DNA of 64,000 nt. Source: Parazoarcus communis SWub3 = DSM 12120 (GTDB lineage Bacteria; Pseudomonadota; Gammaproteobacteria; Burkholderiales; Rhodocyclaceae). The number at the start of each line of letters is the position of its first letter. Positions within the stretch are counted from its first letter, which is position 1. Positions 28,709 to 38,436 of this stretch are shown here, in pieces. Below the pieces are notes generated by a model that did no database searches, was not told the origin of the DNA, and saw nothing but the letters and a program-made list of their open reading frames with translations. The stretch is from contig NZ_QKOE01000018.1 in the NCBI RefSeq assembly GCF_003226565.1, positions 33,425 to 97,424 of the forward strand, written 5' to 3'. The position numbers and the translations under genes were made by a program.

Positions 28709-30523
28709 ATGCCACGTCATATCCTGATAGCCGCGCTGACCTTCGGGTTCACAGTCTCTGCTCATGCGGAACCTCCCATACCCAGCACGCTATATTCGGC
28801 AGTTCGCGATGGCGTATTGATGGTACGAACCTTCGACGGTGATGGAGCAGTCCTCGCGAATGCAAGCGCAATCGCAGTAGCCAAGGAACGTTTCGTCACC
28901 CTATGCAGAGTACTCGACGGCAGCGATGCGATTCGCCTCGTCGATGCTGGCGGACAGACAGTCGATGCCTTTGTTATTGCGCGAGATAGTGGGCGCAACC
29001 TTTGCTTGCTGAGCGCATCTGTGGCAGCTCGGATCTTGGTCAAGACGCCCGCAGACGTGCAACCACGCGTTGGGGCACGCACATACGCGCTTGCAGACGC
29101 GCTCGGCTTCGGCGTTGGATTGACCGAAGGGGTGATCTCCGGACTCGGTGGTGGCGATCGCGGCGAGCTTTTGCAGTTCTCGGCACCGGTGTCATCTGGA
29201 TCGGGAGGAGGGGCGCTGCTCGACGAGCATGGCCGACTGCTCGGCGTCATCGACTATCGTCATCGGGATGGCCAGAACGTGAACTTCGCCATGCCGGCAT
29301 CGTGGGTAGACATGATTCAGGCACGCGATGATGCGGATACAGCGCTCCAGTCCATGCGAGACCGTGCGCCTAGGCTGGCACGTGTGGGGGACGGAGCCGC
29401 ACTCGGCAGTCTGACTGAAGAATGGATCCGGCAGTACCCGGAGGATGCAGACGGCTGGGTCTGGCGAGCGCTCGCGGCCGGGATGCAGGGCGATTTCGTC
29501 GCCGAGGAGAAAGCTTGGCGTCAGGCCGGCCGTCAATCACCAGGCATGATGGAAGCCGGGCTCGGCGTCGCCGGCGCCCTGCTGCGTCAGCAACGCTTCT
29601 CGGAAGCAAGAGACGCAGCAATATCGATCATCAGATCCAATCCGGACAGCTCACGAGCATGGTCACTGCTTGGCCAGGCGCATCATGGCAACGGTGGAGT
29701 CGATGAGGCCGAAGCAGCTTATCGCAGGGCTCTTGCACTTGATCCGTGGCAAATGCCCGCACATTTGGGCATGGTTTCCCTTGCTGGCCAGCGCGGAGAT
29801 CATCAAGCTGCCGTAGAAGGATGGACCAGGCTGGTGCGCCTTTACCCTTCACAGATCGATTTGCGCTGGCGTCTGGTCGAGGCGCTACTGTTCTCGCAGG
29901 ATGGTGCGGGCGCCTATCGCTTGCTCGCTCGGCTACCACCGGAATTCGCCGACAGCGCCGACGGTTTGTTCTGGCGCGGTGCAACCTCTGCATTACTGGG
30001 CCGGCCGCAGGAAGCGATCGAGCTGTTTCGTGCCAGCTTGGCAAAGGAGCCGTCAGAGCGGGCACGTGTGTGGGCCCAGCTCGGAAAAGCTTACTTCGTT
30101 CTGGAGCGCTTCCCCGAGGCCATTGCAGCACTGCGCGAAGCGGTCAAGATCGCACCGGTCGACCCGGACCATCGATACTGGCTTGCGGTTGCACTAAAGG
30201 ACGGCGGCCATCACGACGAGGCGATCCGGATAAACCGCGACCTTTCCGTCGCCCATTCAAAGGAACCCAGGATCTGGCGCCAACTCGGATATGCACAGGT
30301 GCTTGCAGCCAGAGTGCCAGAGGGAATCGAGGCGCTTGAGCGCTCGCTTGTTCTTGATCCCGGACAGCCCCGGGTTTGGAATGCCTTGATGATTCTGTAC
30401 CGCGCTGCGGGTCGTCACGCCGACCTCATTCGCGCGCATGCCAATTTGCGCAGTCTCGACGCCGCGATGGCCGAGAGCGCCTATCTCGCCACCATCCGTC
30501 CATATGAGATCCGTCAAGAATGA
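28709..30523 (+). CDS. Trypsin-like domain plus TPR protein, predicted pseudoprotease
   Basis: Exported protein of 604 residues. ATG 28709 opens a signal peptide (MPRHILIAALTFGFTVSA, cleavage after HA). Residues ~25-200 form a trypsin/Deg-like domain retaining the nucleophile S165 in SGSGGGALLD, but the catalytic His position is R67 (TLCRVL) and the Asp position N97 (SGRNLCLL), compared with TNCHVV and SRDLCLL in the next gene. Residues ~230-600 are TPR repeats. It overlaps the downstream paralogue (ATGA). I infer a scaffold or regulator without proteolysis. Confidence 0.85.
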   Translation: MPRHILIAALTFGFTVSAHAEPPIPSTLYSAVRDGVLMVRTFDGDGAVLANASAIAVAKERFVTLCRVLDGSDAIRLVDAGGQTVDAFVIARDSGRNLCLLSASVAARILVKTPADVQPRVGARTYALADALGFGVGLTEGVISGLGGGDRGELLQFSAPVSSGSGGGALLDEHGRLLGVIDYRHRDGQNVNFAMPASWVDMIQARDDADTALQSMRDRAPRLARVGDGAALGSLTEEWIRQYPEDADGWVWRALAAGMQGDFVAEEKAWRQAGRQSPGMMEAGLGVAGALLRQQRFSEARDAAISIIRSNPDSSRAWSLLGQAHHGNGGVDEAEAAYRRALALDPWQMPAHLGMVSLAGQRGDHQAAVEGWTRLVRLYPSQIDLRWRLVEALLFSQDGAGAYRLLARLPPEFADSADGLFWRGATSALLGRPQEAIELFRASLAKEPSERARVWAQLGKAYFVLERFPEAIAALREAVKIAPVDPDHRYWLAVALKDGGHHDEAIRINRDLSVAHSKEPRIWRQLGYAQVLAARVPEGIEALERSLVLDPGQPRVWNALMILYRAAGRHADLIRAHANLRSLDAAMAESAYLATIRPYEIRQE

Positions 30524-32919
30524 AGCCCCACCTTGCTTCTGTTCGCCCTAACTTCTTGCCGCAGCGCATTCCTGCCTCAATGCTGCTGGTCGTACTTGCA
30601 ATCTGCGGCCCCGCCTCAGCAAGCGCTTCCGACGAGGCCCAGCACGTGTTCGCGCAAGTCTCGCCGTCGGTGGTGACGATCATCGCAACAATCAATGGCG
30701 GGGCCAGCGTCGGTCAGGGGAGCGGTGTGGTTGTCGGTCATGAGCAGGTGGCGACCAACTGCCATGTCGTCAGCGACGCCGATCAGCTGAGTGTGCGCCA
30801 CGGTGCTGCTGAACTTTCCGCACGGTGGATCGGCGCCGATCGTAGCCGTGACCTATGCTTGCTCGCGGTCGACGGTTTGCAGGCGCGACCGGTGAGCGTC
30901 CGAGCATCAGCAAGCCTTCTGTCGGGTGAACGTGTGTTCGCGGTCGGCAATCCACTAGGCTTCGGCCTGTCTGTTACCAGCGGTCTTGTCTCGCACTTCC
31001 CAATTGTGGACGGTGAGCAGTTGATCCTGAGCAGTGCCCCACAGTCTCCAGGTTCCAGCGGCGGGGGATTGTTCGACAGCGAGGGCAGACTGATAGGGCT
31101 GACCACCAGTGTGTTCAGTGCTGGTCAGAACCTCAATCTGGCGCTGCCGGCAGATTGGATCAACGAACTTGCCGATCGTGGCGTACAGGCACCGCTGTCG
31201 CCCGAGGTACCCTCGGCAGAACCGAGATGGGTCGCGGATGCTAACGTACTACGTGGCACAGCGCGATGGACAGAGCTCGAACACTTCGCGCGCCGCTGGA
31301 TCATCGCTCAGCCGACGTCTGCTCGTGCACACCTCGAGTTTGCGCGAGCGGTCAGTCGCCTCGGACGGACTCAGGAGGCGGAGACGTCGTTGCGGGAGGC
31401 TCTTCGCCTGGACGATCACTCCGCGGAAAGCTGGCGAGTCCTAGCAATCACACTTCATGACGCCGGACGTCATTCGGAGGCTGAGTGGGCGTTGGCGCGC
31501 GCGGAAACCCTTCTGCCTGGCGATGCGGGTGTGGCTGCATTGCGTGCCCACTGGCTGCTCGCGGCCGGTGATGCTCAGTCAGCGAAAACCAGCATTGAAC
31601 GTGCGATTGTCTTGGACCCCTTCTCATACGGCAACTGGAACCTGCTCGGCAGCATCCGTCGCGCGCTTGGCGAGCCTGATGCCGCGCAGCGTGCTTTCCA
31701 GACGGCACTTGACCTTAACGGGAACAACGCTGAGGCGCGCAATGCGTTGGCCCGCCTTCTGGCCGAGGCTGGACGGGCCGACGAAGCCCATCGTGCCCTC
31801 ACCGCCGGACGCGGTGACGAACGTACGGATGCATCCACTTGGCTTGCGCTTGGTATAACAGACTACAACCGTCAGAGATACGTCACTGCTGAGGACGCAT
31901 TCCGCAAAGCGGTCAAGGCAGATCCCGAATTCGCAGAAGGCTGGGAAAAACTCGGGATGACTCTGGCGCGGACCCTGCGTGATGACGAACTTACAACGGT
32001 GCTTGAGCATGTCCTCCGGCTCGATCCGACATTGTTCGAAGCGCGCCTGGAGCGCGCTGCACTACGCGCCCGGCGTGGAGACGTAGCCGGCGCGGCGAGC
32101 GACGCGCGTCACCTGACGGAAATTGCACCTGATGAGCCACGCGCCTGGCGCACGCTGGCGATCCATAGCATCGCGGCGCAAGACCTGCACACCGCAGTGG
32201 AGGCCTATCGGCACGTCGATACGCTAGGTAAAGCCGGAGTGGACGATCTGGTTGATCTCGGCGATCTCCTCGGCAAGATTGGCAACCGCGGCGCAGCCCT
32301 GGAGGCTTTTGCGCGCGCTGAGCGTATCGACCCTCGGCACTCGCGCATGCTAGGAAATCTAGCCAGCTTCCATGGACGCAATGGCGACATCGAGAAGGCT
32401 CAAGTATATCTTGATCGCGCCCTTGCAAGTGATCCGCGCAACGCCAACGCACTCAGCAGCAAGGCGTACATCCTTTTGTTGCGTGGCCAACCCTCAGCCG
32501 CTGTAAGCATCCTAGAGCAGGCCGTGCTGTACGACCCGAAGCTCGCCAATGCCTGGATCAACCTGGGCCACGCCCACCTACGCAACCGCGATGTTGGTCG
32601 TGCCATTCCGGCGCTGGAGAAGTCACTCACACTTGCACCAAAGGCACTGGATGCCCAGCTCTACCTCGCCCAGGCCTACCTCTCCATCCGCGATGCGGCG
32701 AAGGCGCGTGCCTACGCCGAAACCATCCTCACCCAGCATCCTGAATTGCCCGCAGCCCTCGGTATCGCAACCTTGGCAAACCTCATGGCGGGTGATTCAC
32801 AGCGTGCCGCATCAGCGTTTGTACTGTTGCGTAAACACGACTCGAGAGTTGCTGAAAACATCCGGGCACAAGCTTTGGCTGCAAACTTGCCTGGGGCCGC
32901 CGCTCTACCAAGCCCCTAG
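30520..32919 (+). CDS. Trypsin-like serine protease with TPR repeats
   Basis: Exported protein of 799 residues. A hydrophobic segment (ASMLLVVLAICGPASASAS) at residues ~18-35 follows a basic start and is likely a signal. Residues ~40-215 form a Deg/trypsin domain with intact triad H82 (TNCHVV), D111 (SRDLCLL) and S180 (GSSGGG). About 560 residues of TPR repeats follow (many A..A...AL.LDP patterns). No PDZ domain. Coupled to the upstream pseudoprotease paralogue. Client proteins unknown. Confidence 0.88.
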   Translation: MKPHLASVRPNFLPQRIPASMLLVVLAICGPASASASDEAQHVFAQVSPSVVTIIATINGGASVGQGSGVVVGHEQVATNCHVVSDADQLSVRHGAAELSARWIGADRSRDLCLLAVDGLQARPVSVRASASLLSGERVFAVGNPLGFGLSVTSGLVSHFPIVDGEQLILSSAPQSPGSSGGGLFDSEGRLIGLTTSVFSAGQNLNLALPADWINELADRGVQAPLSPEVPSAEPRWVADANVLRGTARWTELEHFARRWIIAQPTSARAHLEFARAVSRLGRTQEAETSLREALRLDDHSAESWRVLAITLHDAGRHSEAEWALARAETLLPGDAGVAALRAHWLLAAGDAQSAKTSIERAIVLDPFSYGNWNLLGSIRRALGEPDAAQRAFQTALDLNGNNAEARNALARLLAEAGRADEAHRALTAGRGDERTDASTWLALGITDYNRQRYVTAEDAFRKAVKADPEFAEGWEKLGMTLARTLRDDELTTVLEHVLRLDPTLFEARLERAALRARRGDVAGAASDARHLTEIAPDEPRAWRTLAIHSIAAQDLHTAVEAYRHVDTLGKAGVDDLVDLGDLLGKIGNRGAALEAFARAERIDPRHSRMLGNLASFHGRNGDIEKAQVYLDRALASDPRNANALSSKAYILLLRGQPSAAVSILEQAVLYDPKLANAWINLGHAHLRNRDVGRAIPALEKSLTLAPKALDAQLYLAQAYLSIRDAAKARAYAETILTQHPELPAALGIATLANLMAGDSQRAASAFVLLRKHDSRVAENIRAQALAANLPGAAALPSP

Positions 32920-32966
32920 ATGCTCCGCATTTAAAGGAAAGACCTTGCATGCGCAGTCTCCCATAA

Positions 32967-33527
32967 TCAGATATACCGCACCTCGACGATTTCGATCTCA
33001 CGCACCCCGGCCGGGCTCATGAAGCGCACCACATCGCCCTCACGCGCCTTGATCAAGGCCCGGGCCAGCGGTGAGATCCAGCTGATCTTGCCGGCCGAGG
33101 CGTTAGCCTCGTCCACACCCACGATCTGCCAGGTCTGCTCCTGCGCGGCGGGATCGTCGACATCACAGATCGTCACGGTGGCTCCGAAAAAGACCTGATC
33201 GACATTCTCCTGCGCTTCCGGCGTCACCACTTCGGCGTTCTCGATACGCTTGATCAGGAAACGGATGCGGCGATCGATCTCGCGCAGGCGCTTCTTGCCG
33301 TAGATGTAGTCGCCATTCTCGGAACGATCGCCGTTTCCTGCTGCCCAGGCCACGGTCTCGACCATCTTGGGGCGCTCGACCTTCAGCAGGTGGTCAAGTT
33401 CTTCGCGCAGCGCCAGATAGCCGCGACGGGTCATGTAGTTCTTGCTGCCGGGCGGCAGTCGTAGCGAGGGCGACAGCGCGTCCTCGTCCTCGTCGCCCTC
33501 GGGTTCCTTGACGAATGCCTTGTTCAT
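32967..33527 (-). CDS. greB: Transcription elongation factor GreB
   Basis: Rescues backtracked RNA polymerase by stimulating transcript cleavage. The protein has 186 residues with a coiled-coil N-terminal domain carrying the basic/acidic tip (NGDRSENGDYIYGKKRLREIDRR is split by the conserved D...E residues) and the C-terminal FKBP-like domain (FFGATVTICDVD, GKISWISPLARALI). YIYGKKRLREID identifies GreB rather than GreA. ATG 33527 is chosen, since the extended N-terminus upstream is not conserved-looking. Confidence 0.94.
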   Translation of the reverse strand: MNKAFVKEPEGDEDEDALSPSLRLPPGSKNYMTRRGYLALREELDHLLKVERPKMVETVAWAAGNGDRSENGDYIYGKKRLREIDRRIRFLIKRIENAEVVTPEAQENVDQVFFGATVTICDVDDPAAQEQTWQIVGVDEANASAGKISWISPLARALIKAREGDVVRFMSPAGVREIEIVEVRYI

Positions 33528-33748
33528 GGATGCTTCCGCGTGCGAGAAAACGCTCAATATTACTGGATAGTGACGTGTATCGCGCACGCCGTTTCTGGCG
33601 ATGGTACCGCCAGGGCAGCCCCTGGAAGACGCTCCTGGAAGACTATTGCAAGCTCGTAGCCATTGTCAGAACACTGACCTGCGCCTACCATTGCCACCAA
33701 CATATCCCATACCCTGGCGTATCGACGCCACCACCCGGGCAGGCCGAC

Positions 33749-33964
33749 ATGAACGATGACGCTTTCGACGATGTAACCAGTCTGCAGTTGCGCCTTGCCG
33801 AACTGCGCGACGAACATCGTGATCTTGATGACGCCATTGCCCGCCTGATCGACACCCCAACCGAAGACCAGTTGCTGATCCGGCGACTGAAGAAGCGCAA
33901 GCTTGCCCTCAAGGACCGTATCGCCGTCATCGAGCGCCTGATCGAACCCGACGAACTCGCCTGA
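33749..33964 (+). CDS. YdcH family (DUF465) protein
   Basis: Small helical protein of 71 residues. The pattern LRDEHRDLDDAIARLIDTP...IRRLKKRKLALKDRIAVIE is typical of YdcH/DUF465 coiled-coil proteins. Function unknown. ATG 33749 gives the normal family length; the open frame runs upstream without conservation. It lies between divergent greB and metY. Confidence 0.85.
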   Translation: MNDDAFDDVTSLQLRLAELRDEHRDLDDAIARLIDTPTEDQLLIRRLKKRKLALKDRIAVIERLIEPDELA

Positions 33965-34008
33965 CCGCTTCGCTTGCCCCCGCAGCTGCCAATTTCACGG
34001 AACACCCG

Positions 34009-35310
34009 ATGACGAACGCCACTTTCGGCAGGGAAACGCTCGCCCTGCACGCTGGGCAATCGCCCGACGCCACACACGGCTCGCGCGCCACGCCGATCCA
34101 TTTCACCACCAGCTATGTGTTTCCGGATGCCGATCAGGCTGCCGCGCTGTTCAACCTCGAACGCCCGGGACATGTCTACACGCGCATTTCCAACCCCACC
34201 AATGCGGTGCTGGAGGAGCGCATCGCCGCGCTGGAAGGGGGCGTCGGCGCGATTGCGCTAGCCAGTGGCCAGGCTGCGCTGCATCTGGCCATCACCACAC
34301 TGATGGGCTGCGGCGGACATGTCGTCGCCTCGCGTTCCCTGTATGGCGGCTCGCATAACCTGCTGGGCTACACCCTGCCCCGCTTCGGCATTCACACCAC
34401 CTTTGTCGACCCGCGCGACCCGGCCGCATGGCAGGCAGCCATCCGCCCTGAAACCCGCTTGCTGTTCGGTGAGTCTCTCGGCAATCCGGGGCTGGATGTG
34501 CTCGACATCCCCGCAGTCGCCTCAATTGCCCACGCGGCGCGCCTGCCGCTGATGATCGATGCCACCCTGGTCAGCCCCGCGCTGCAACGGCCGCTCGAAC
34601 TCGGCGCCGATCTGGTGATGCATTCCGCAACCAAGTTCATCGGCGGACATGGCGTTGCCGTCGGCGGTGTGCTGGTGGACGGTGGCCGCTTCGACTGGGA
34701 GGCTTCAGGCCTGTTTCCGACCCTGACCGAACCCTATGAGGGCTTTCATGGCATGGACTTTGCCGAGGAGTCGCCGGTTGCCGCCTTCCTGTTGCGTGCC
34801 CGGCGCGAGGGCCTGCGCGACTTTGGTGCCTGCCTGTCACCCATGAACGCCTTCCAGATCCTGCAGGGGCTGGAAACCCTGCCGCTTCGCATGCGCGCTC
34901 ATGTCGACAATGCCCGTCGTGTTGCCGAACATCTGGCAGCACACCCCCTGGTGACGACGGTTGCCTATCCCGGACTGCCGAATCATCCCGATCATGCCTT
35001 GGCCCAACGTTTGCTGCCCGACGGGTGTGGCGCGGTGCTGTCGTTCGAGCTTCAGGGAGGACGCGAGGCTGGCAAGCGTTTCATTGATGCCTTGCGGCTG
35101 TTCTCGCATCTGGCCAATGTAGGGGATGCCAAGTCGCTGGTCATCCACCCCGCAAGCACCACCCACTTCCGCATGACCGCAGCCGATCTGGCAGCTGCCG
35201 GCATCGGCGAGGGCACTGTTCGCCTGTCGGTGGGGCTGGAAAGCATCACCGACCAGATCGCCGATCTCGATCGCGGCCTTGCCGCGGTGGCCAAGCTGTT
35301 GAAGAGCTGA
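34009..35310 (+). CDS. metY: O-acetylhomoserine/O-succinylhomoserine sulfhydrylase (MetY/MetZ type)
   Basis: PLP enzyme of methionine synthesis that replaces the acyl group of acylhomoserine with sulfide. At 433 residues it fits MetY better than MetZ (~400). Cys/Met-metabolism PLP motifs: YTRISNPTNAVLEERIAALEGG split by the conserved G, ASGQAALHLA, the PLP-Lys in HSATKFIGGHG, and HPASTTHF near the end. Substrate preference cannot be fixed by sight. The alpha/beta hydrolase starts 3 bp after its stop. Confidence 0.9.
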   Translation: MTNATFGRETLALHAGQSPDATHGSRATPIHFTTSYVFPDADQAAALFNLERPGHVYTRISNPTNAVLEERIAALEGGVGAIALASGQAALHLAITTLMGCGGHVVASRSLYGGSHNLLGYTLPRFGIHTTFVDPRDPAAWQAAIRPETRLLFGESLGNPGLDVLDIPAVASIAHAARLPLMIDATLVSPALQRPLELGADLVMHSATKFIGGHGVAVGGVLVDGGRFDWEASGLFPTLTEPYEGFHGMDFAEESPVAAFLLRARREGLRDFGACLSPMNAFQILQGLETLPLRMRAHVDNARRVAEHLAAHPLVTTVAYPGLPNHPDHALAQRLLPDGCGAVLSFELQGGREAGKRFIDALRLFSHLANVGDAKSLVIHPASTTHFRMTAADLAAAGIGEGTVRLSVGLESITDQIADLDRGLAAVAKLLKS

Positions 35311-35313
35311 ACC

Positions 35314-36120
35314 ATGGACCTGCTCATCCGCGAACGCAACACCCGCATCTACACTGGCGGACGCCCCTTCAACCGCGAACAGCCTGCCGTTGTTCTGATC
35401 CATGGCGCAGGCCACGATCACAGTGTATGGACCTACCAGGCCCGCCACCTCGCGCATCGCGGCTACGCCGTCGTGGCCCCCGACCTGCCGGGCCACGGTG
35501 CGTCGGATGGTCCTGCGCTGGATAGCATCGACAGCCTGGCAGACTGGATTGTCGACCTGCTCGACGGGCTCGGCCTGACCCGGGTCAGCCTGGTCGGCCA
35601 CAGCATGGGCTCCTTGATCGCGCTTGCGGTGGCCGGACGCGCTGCCCAACGTATCGACCACCTGATCCTGGTCGGCAGCGTTGCGCCGATGCCGGTCGCG
35701 CCCATGTTGATCGAGGCTGCGCGCACCGACCGCGACCGGGCACATGCCATGATCAATCAATGGTCTTACACGCCCACCGGGCAACTGGGTGCCTCCAGCA
35801 CGCCGGGCATGTCGCTGACCGGACTCAACCGGAGTCTGATGGCACACCAGCAAGCCGGCGTGCTCGCGGCCGACCTGCAGGCCTGCAACGACTGGCAGGA
35901 CGGGCTGCGGCTCGCCGCAGACATCCCTTGCCCTACCTTGCTGATTTGTGGCGAGCGCGACCAGATGACACCACCGCGTGCGGTAAAACCCTTATACGAT
36001 GCCCTGGTCAACAGCACAGGCCATGCGCGTATGATGGTGCTGCCCGGGGCAGGTCACGCCATGATGGCCGAAAGCCCGGACGCGCTGAGCAATGCGATAC
36101 GGGAGTTCCTGGTTTCCTAG
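35314..36120 (+). CDS. Alpha/beta hydrolase
   Basis: Cytoplasmic hydrolase-fold protein of 268 residues. Oxyanion region VLIHGAGHDHSVW, nucleophile elbow GHSMGS, acid probably in CGERDQMTPP and catalytic His in LPGAGHAMM. No signal peptide. Three bp after metY, so co-transcribed; a homoserine acyltransferase role is possible from context but it lacks that family's length and landmarks. Substrate unknown. Confidence 0.88.
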   Translation: MDLLIRERNTRIYTGGRPFNREQPAVVLIHGAGHDHSVWTYQARHLAHRGYAVVAPDLPGHGASDGPALDSIDSLADWIVDLLDGLGLTRVSLVGHSMGSLIALAVAGRAAQRIDHLILVGSVAPMPVAPMLIEAARTDRDRAHAMINQWSYTPTGQLGASSTPGMSLTGLNRSLMAHQQAGVLAADLQACNDWQDGLRLAADIPCPTLLICGERDQMTPPRAVKPLYDALVNSTGHARMMVLPGAGHAMMAESPDALSNAIREFLVS

Positions 36121-36240
36121 ACGTTCGACGCATTCAGGGATGGGGGGTGCTGCAGGCGATGCTGCGGCGCGCCCCGCGCCACACCCGCGTCGTTCGCCCG
36201 TGTCGTGTCGCAGCAAACGACAATCCGACCGGAGAGAGAC

Positions 36241-37035
36241 ATGCCGCAGCCCAAGGACGCACCGCTGGACGATCCCGCAGACCTGCCCTTTCCAACCGTA
36301 CGTGATGTTCCGATCACCGCCCCCTTCCGCTGGGTCCGCCAGGGTTGGGGCGACCTGACCGCCTGCCCCATCCCGAGCCTGTTCTATGGCTTCTGTTTCG
36401 CCGCCATGGGCTTGCTGATCACCTTTGTCTTCGAGCACGCCTATGAATACACCTCGGCGCTGACCTCGGGCTTCCTGCTGCTGGGCCCCTTTGTCGCCAT
36501 GGGGCTTTATGAAATCAGTCGACGACACGAACTGGGTGAGCACTGCGCGCTCGGACCGACGCTGACGGTATGGCGGCGCAATGCAGGCAACATCGGGCTT
36601 TTCGCCGTCGTACTCGGGGTGGTCTTTCTGGTCTGGGCGCGCGCCTCGCTGGTGGTGTTTGCGCTGTTTTACTCGAATGAAATGCCCAATCTGTCCGGGT
36701 TTCTCGGCCAGGTGATCGCCATGGAGAACCTCGAGTTCCTTGCAGTGTATTTTGGCGTGGGCATGATCTTCGCCACCATCGTGTTCGCCGTCAGCGTGGT
36801 CTCCATCCCGCTGATGCTCGATCGCAACCAGGACGCCATCAGTTCGATGCTGGCAAGCGTCGCGGCACTGACGCGCAATCCAGGGGCCATGCTGGTCTGG
36901 GCGATGTTGATCGTCAGCCTGACCATTGTGGGCTTCCTCAGCTTTCACGTCGGCCTGGTGGTGCTGATGCCAATCGTCGGGCATGCCACCTGGTATGCCT
37001 ACCGCGATCTGGTCGCGCCATTGCCCATTCGCTGA
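36241..37035 (+). CDS. DUF2189 membrane protein
   Basis: Integral membrane protein of 264 residues with about six helices. The N-terminal soluble part and WVRQGWGDLTACPIPSLFYG, followed by LLGPFVAMGLYEISRRHELGE, match DUF2189 (cytochrome-c-oxidase-like domain family). ATG 36241 follows a GGAGAG ribosome site; an in-frame start 12 codons upstream is less likely. Function unknown; last core-type gene before the T6SS block. Confidence 0.85.
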   Translation: MPQPKDAPLDDPADLPFPTVRDVPITAPFRWVRQGWGDLTACPIPSLFYGFCFAAMGLLITFVFEHAYEYTSALTSGFLLLGPFVAMGLYEISRRHELGEHCALGPTLTVWRRNAGNIGLFAVVLGVVFLVWARASLVVFALFYSNEMPNLSGFLGQVIAMENLEFLAVYFGVGMIFATIVFAVSVVSIPLMLDRNQDAISSMLASVAALTRNPGAMLVWAMLIVSLTIVGFLSFHVGLVVLMPIVGHATWYAYRDLVAPLPIR

Positions 37036-37243
37036 CCTCACTGATTTGCCTAGGCCCTGCCCCGAAAAACGGGAGGTCATCACCCGCATCGGACCAAGGG
37101 GTGCGTTGCCAACAGCATTGTGCCACTCGCTGCATTGGTGGATCGTAAGGGTCAGAATAGCAACAACTTAAAGGCGACCGCTCATGGCGATTTACGCACA
37201 GGATGACATTTGGCCTGATAAGGAAATGCCATCATGACCATCG
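37036..37243. other. Gap between DUF2189 gene and T6SS cluster
   Basis: 208 bp between convergent genes. A small CCCCGAAAAACGGG hairpin lies near 37061; otherwise nothing recognisable. No tRNA or att-like repeat was seen at this cluster edge. Confidence 0.4.
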
Positions 37244-37735
37244 TTATTCCTCCCGCAGACCGACCAGCCCACTCTCAATGTCCCACTGGGCACAGATCGA
37301 TAATTCCAACGGATAAGGGTCGAACCAGAATGCCGCGGCGATGCGGAAAACCAACTGATTACGAATCGCCGCATCTCGGTCGGATATCACACTGACCGAG
37401 AGACTGTCTGGCAGGACCCGTGGCTCAAACGCCAATATCGCATGCTCAATCTCGACCGCCAGTGCATCCAACTCGCGCTTCGTCAGTATCCCGCCAGAGG
37501 TGCCAGGAATGCCAAAATTGAGGACACAGTCGCGCAAATGTGGATAGCTCTCAGACACTGTCTGCGACAGAGGTGCAATTGCGTTCAGCAACCAATGCAG
37601 ATCCCTTAACACCGTGTCCTGATAGGTTCGGCGCGAGAGGGGTGCTCCACCGTTCGATGTTGCCTCGACCAAACGGTCAAGTAGCGTTGGAAGAAAACCA
37701 TCGCTGCGGGTGACGTCTGCAGCCTTCCCGCTCAT
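37244..37735 (-). CDS. tssE: T6SS baseplate wedge protein TssE
   Basis: Gp25-like baseplate component of 163 residues. Characteristic pattern: LLDRL near the start, RDLHWLLNAIAPL, LRDCVLNFGIPG, an E-rich helix IEHAILAFEPRV, and a hydrophobic end. ATG 37735 (MSGKAADV) gives the usual ATGA overlap with tagF; an ATG four codons upstream is possible. Last gene of the leftward operon, unusually far from tssF/tssG. Confidence 0.92.
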   Translation of the reverse strand: MSGKAADVTRSDGFLPTLLDRLVEATSNGGAPLSRRTYQDTVLRDLHWLLNAIAPLSQTVSESYPHLRDCVLNFGIPGTSGGILTKRELDALAVEIEHAILAFEPRVLPDSLSVSVISDRDAAIRNQLVFRIAAAFWFDPYPLELSICAQWDIESGLVGLREE

Positions 37736-38436
37736 CGGTCGGCCCATCCCATGAGCAGCAATTCGAACAGATCAGCATCCGGCTCGCCGTTGTGGATGAC
37801 CTGTTTCGGCGGCAGCATTGGAGAAGGTTCGGCCCACCAGAAACTACGCCGCCGACGTTCTGCAAAGCGCTCGCACAGATCGGGCCATGAGAACCAGTCA
37901 GCACAACCTTTCTCGCCGATGCCAAGATCGGCAAGAATTTCCCCAGTGGTAGTTGCCTCGCTACACCATGGCATACGCTCCCCTAGCGTGGCCTCAAGTT
38001 CAATCTGCACTGCCTCCACCCCAACAGTATCGGAGATAATACGTCGCACCAAGGCATCCGTCTTGTACGACCAGTCGCTTTGCGGCGGCAGGCATGCGCC
38101 GACGTGGTCGGATTCAATGGACCGCAACACCACCAATGGTGAGCATCGACCGACACGGTCCATACTGGGAGCGACGCAGCCCAGCAAAGGGCGCTCGTCC
38201 CAAACGCCCGCGTTCATTGCGAAATGCCATATCGGGGACAGTTGATACGCTTCCCGCCACATCTCCCCATGCCTCTCAGCAAGGCGCACCATGCCATCGG
38301 CACACCACGCATGCACCCCTTCACGTAAGCTCAGCGGCAAGCCACGCCCAGCAAAATCACCCACCGCCGGCAATTTCCCGAACCAGCCGAGAAGCGGTGG
38401 CTGTGCTAGTCGTTTAAAAGGTAGCCTCATCCTCAT
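37732..38436 (-). CDS. tagF: T6SS-associated protein TagF
   Basis: Protein of 234 residues. LGWFGKLPAVGDFAGRGLP and the following WHFAMNAGVW...GCVAPSMDRVGRCSPL are diagnostic of TagF, which represses T6SS assembly post-translationally, often via Fha. The start at 38436 overlaps the phosphatase stop (ATGA). Upstream in-frame Met codons fall inside that gene. Context with PP2C, FHA and kinase genes fits a threonine-phosphorylation control module. Confidence 0.92.
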   Translation of the reverse strand: MRMRLPFKRLAQPPLLGWFGKLPAVGDFAGRGLPLSLREGVHAWCADGMVRLAERHGEMWREAYQLSPIWHFAMNAGVWDERPLLGCVAPSMDRVGRCSPLVVLRSIESDHVGACLPPQSDWSYKTDALVRRIISDTVGVEAVQIELEATLGERMPWCSEATTTGEILADLGIGEKGCADWFSWPDLCERFAERRRRSFWWAEPSPMLPPKQVIHNGEPDADLFELLLMGWADR

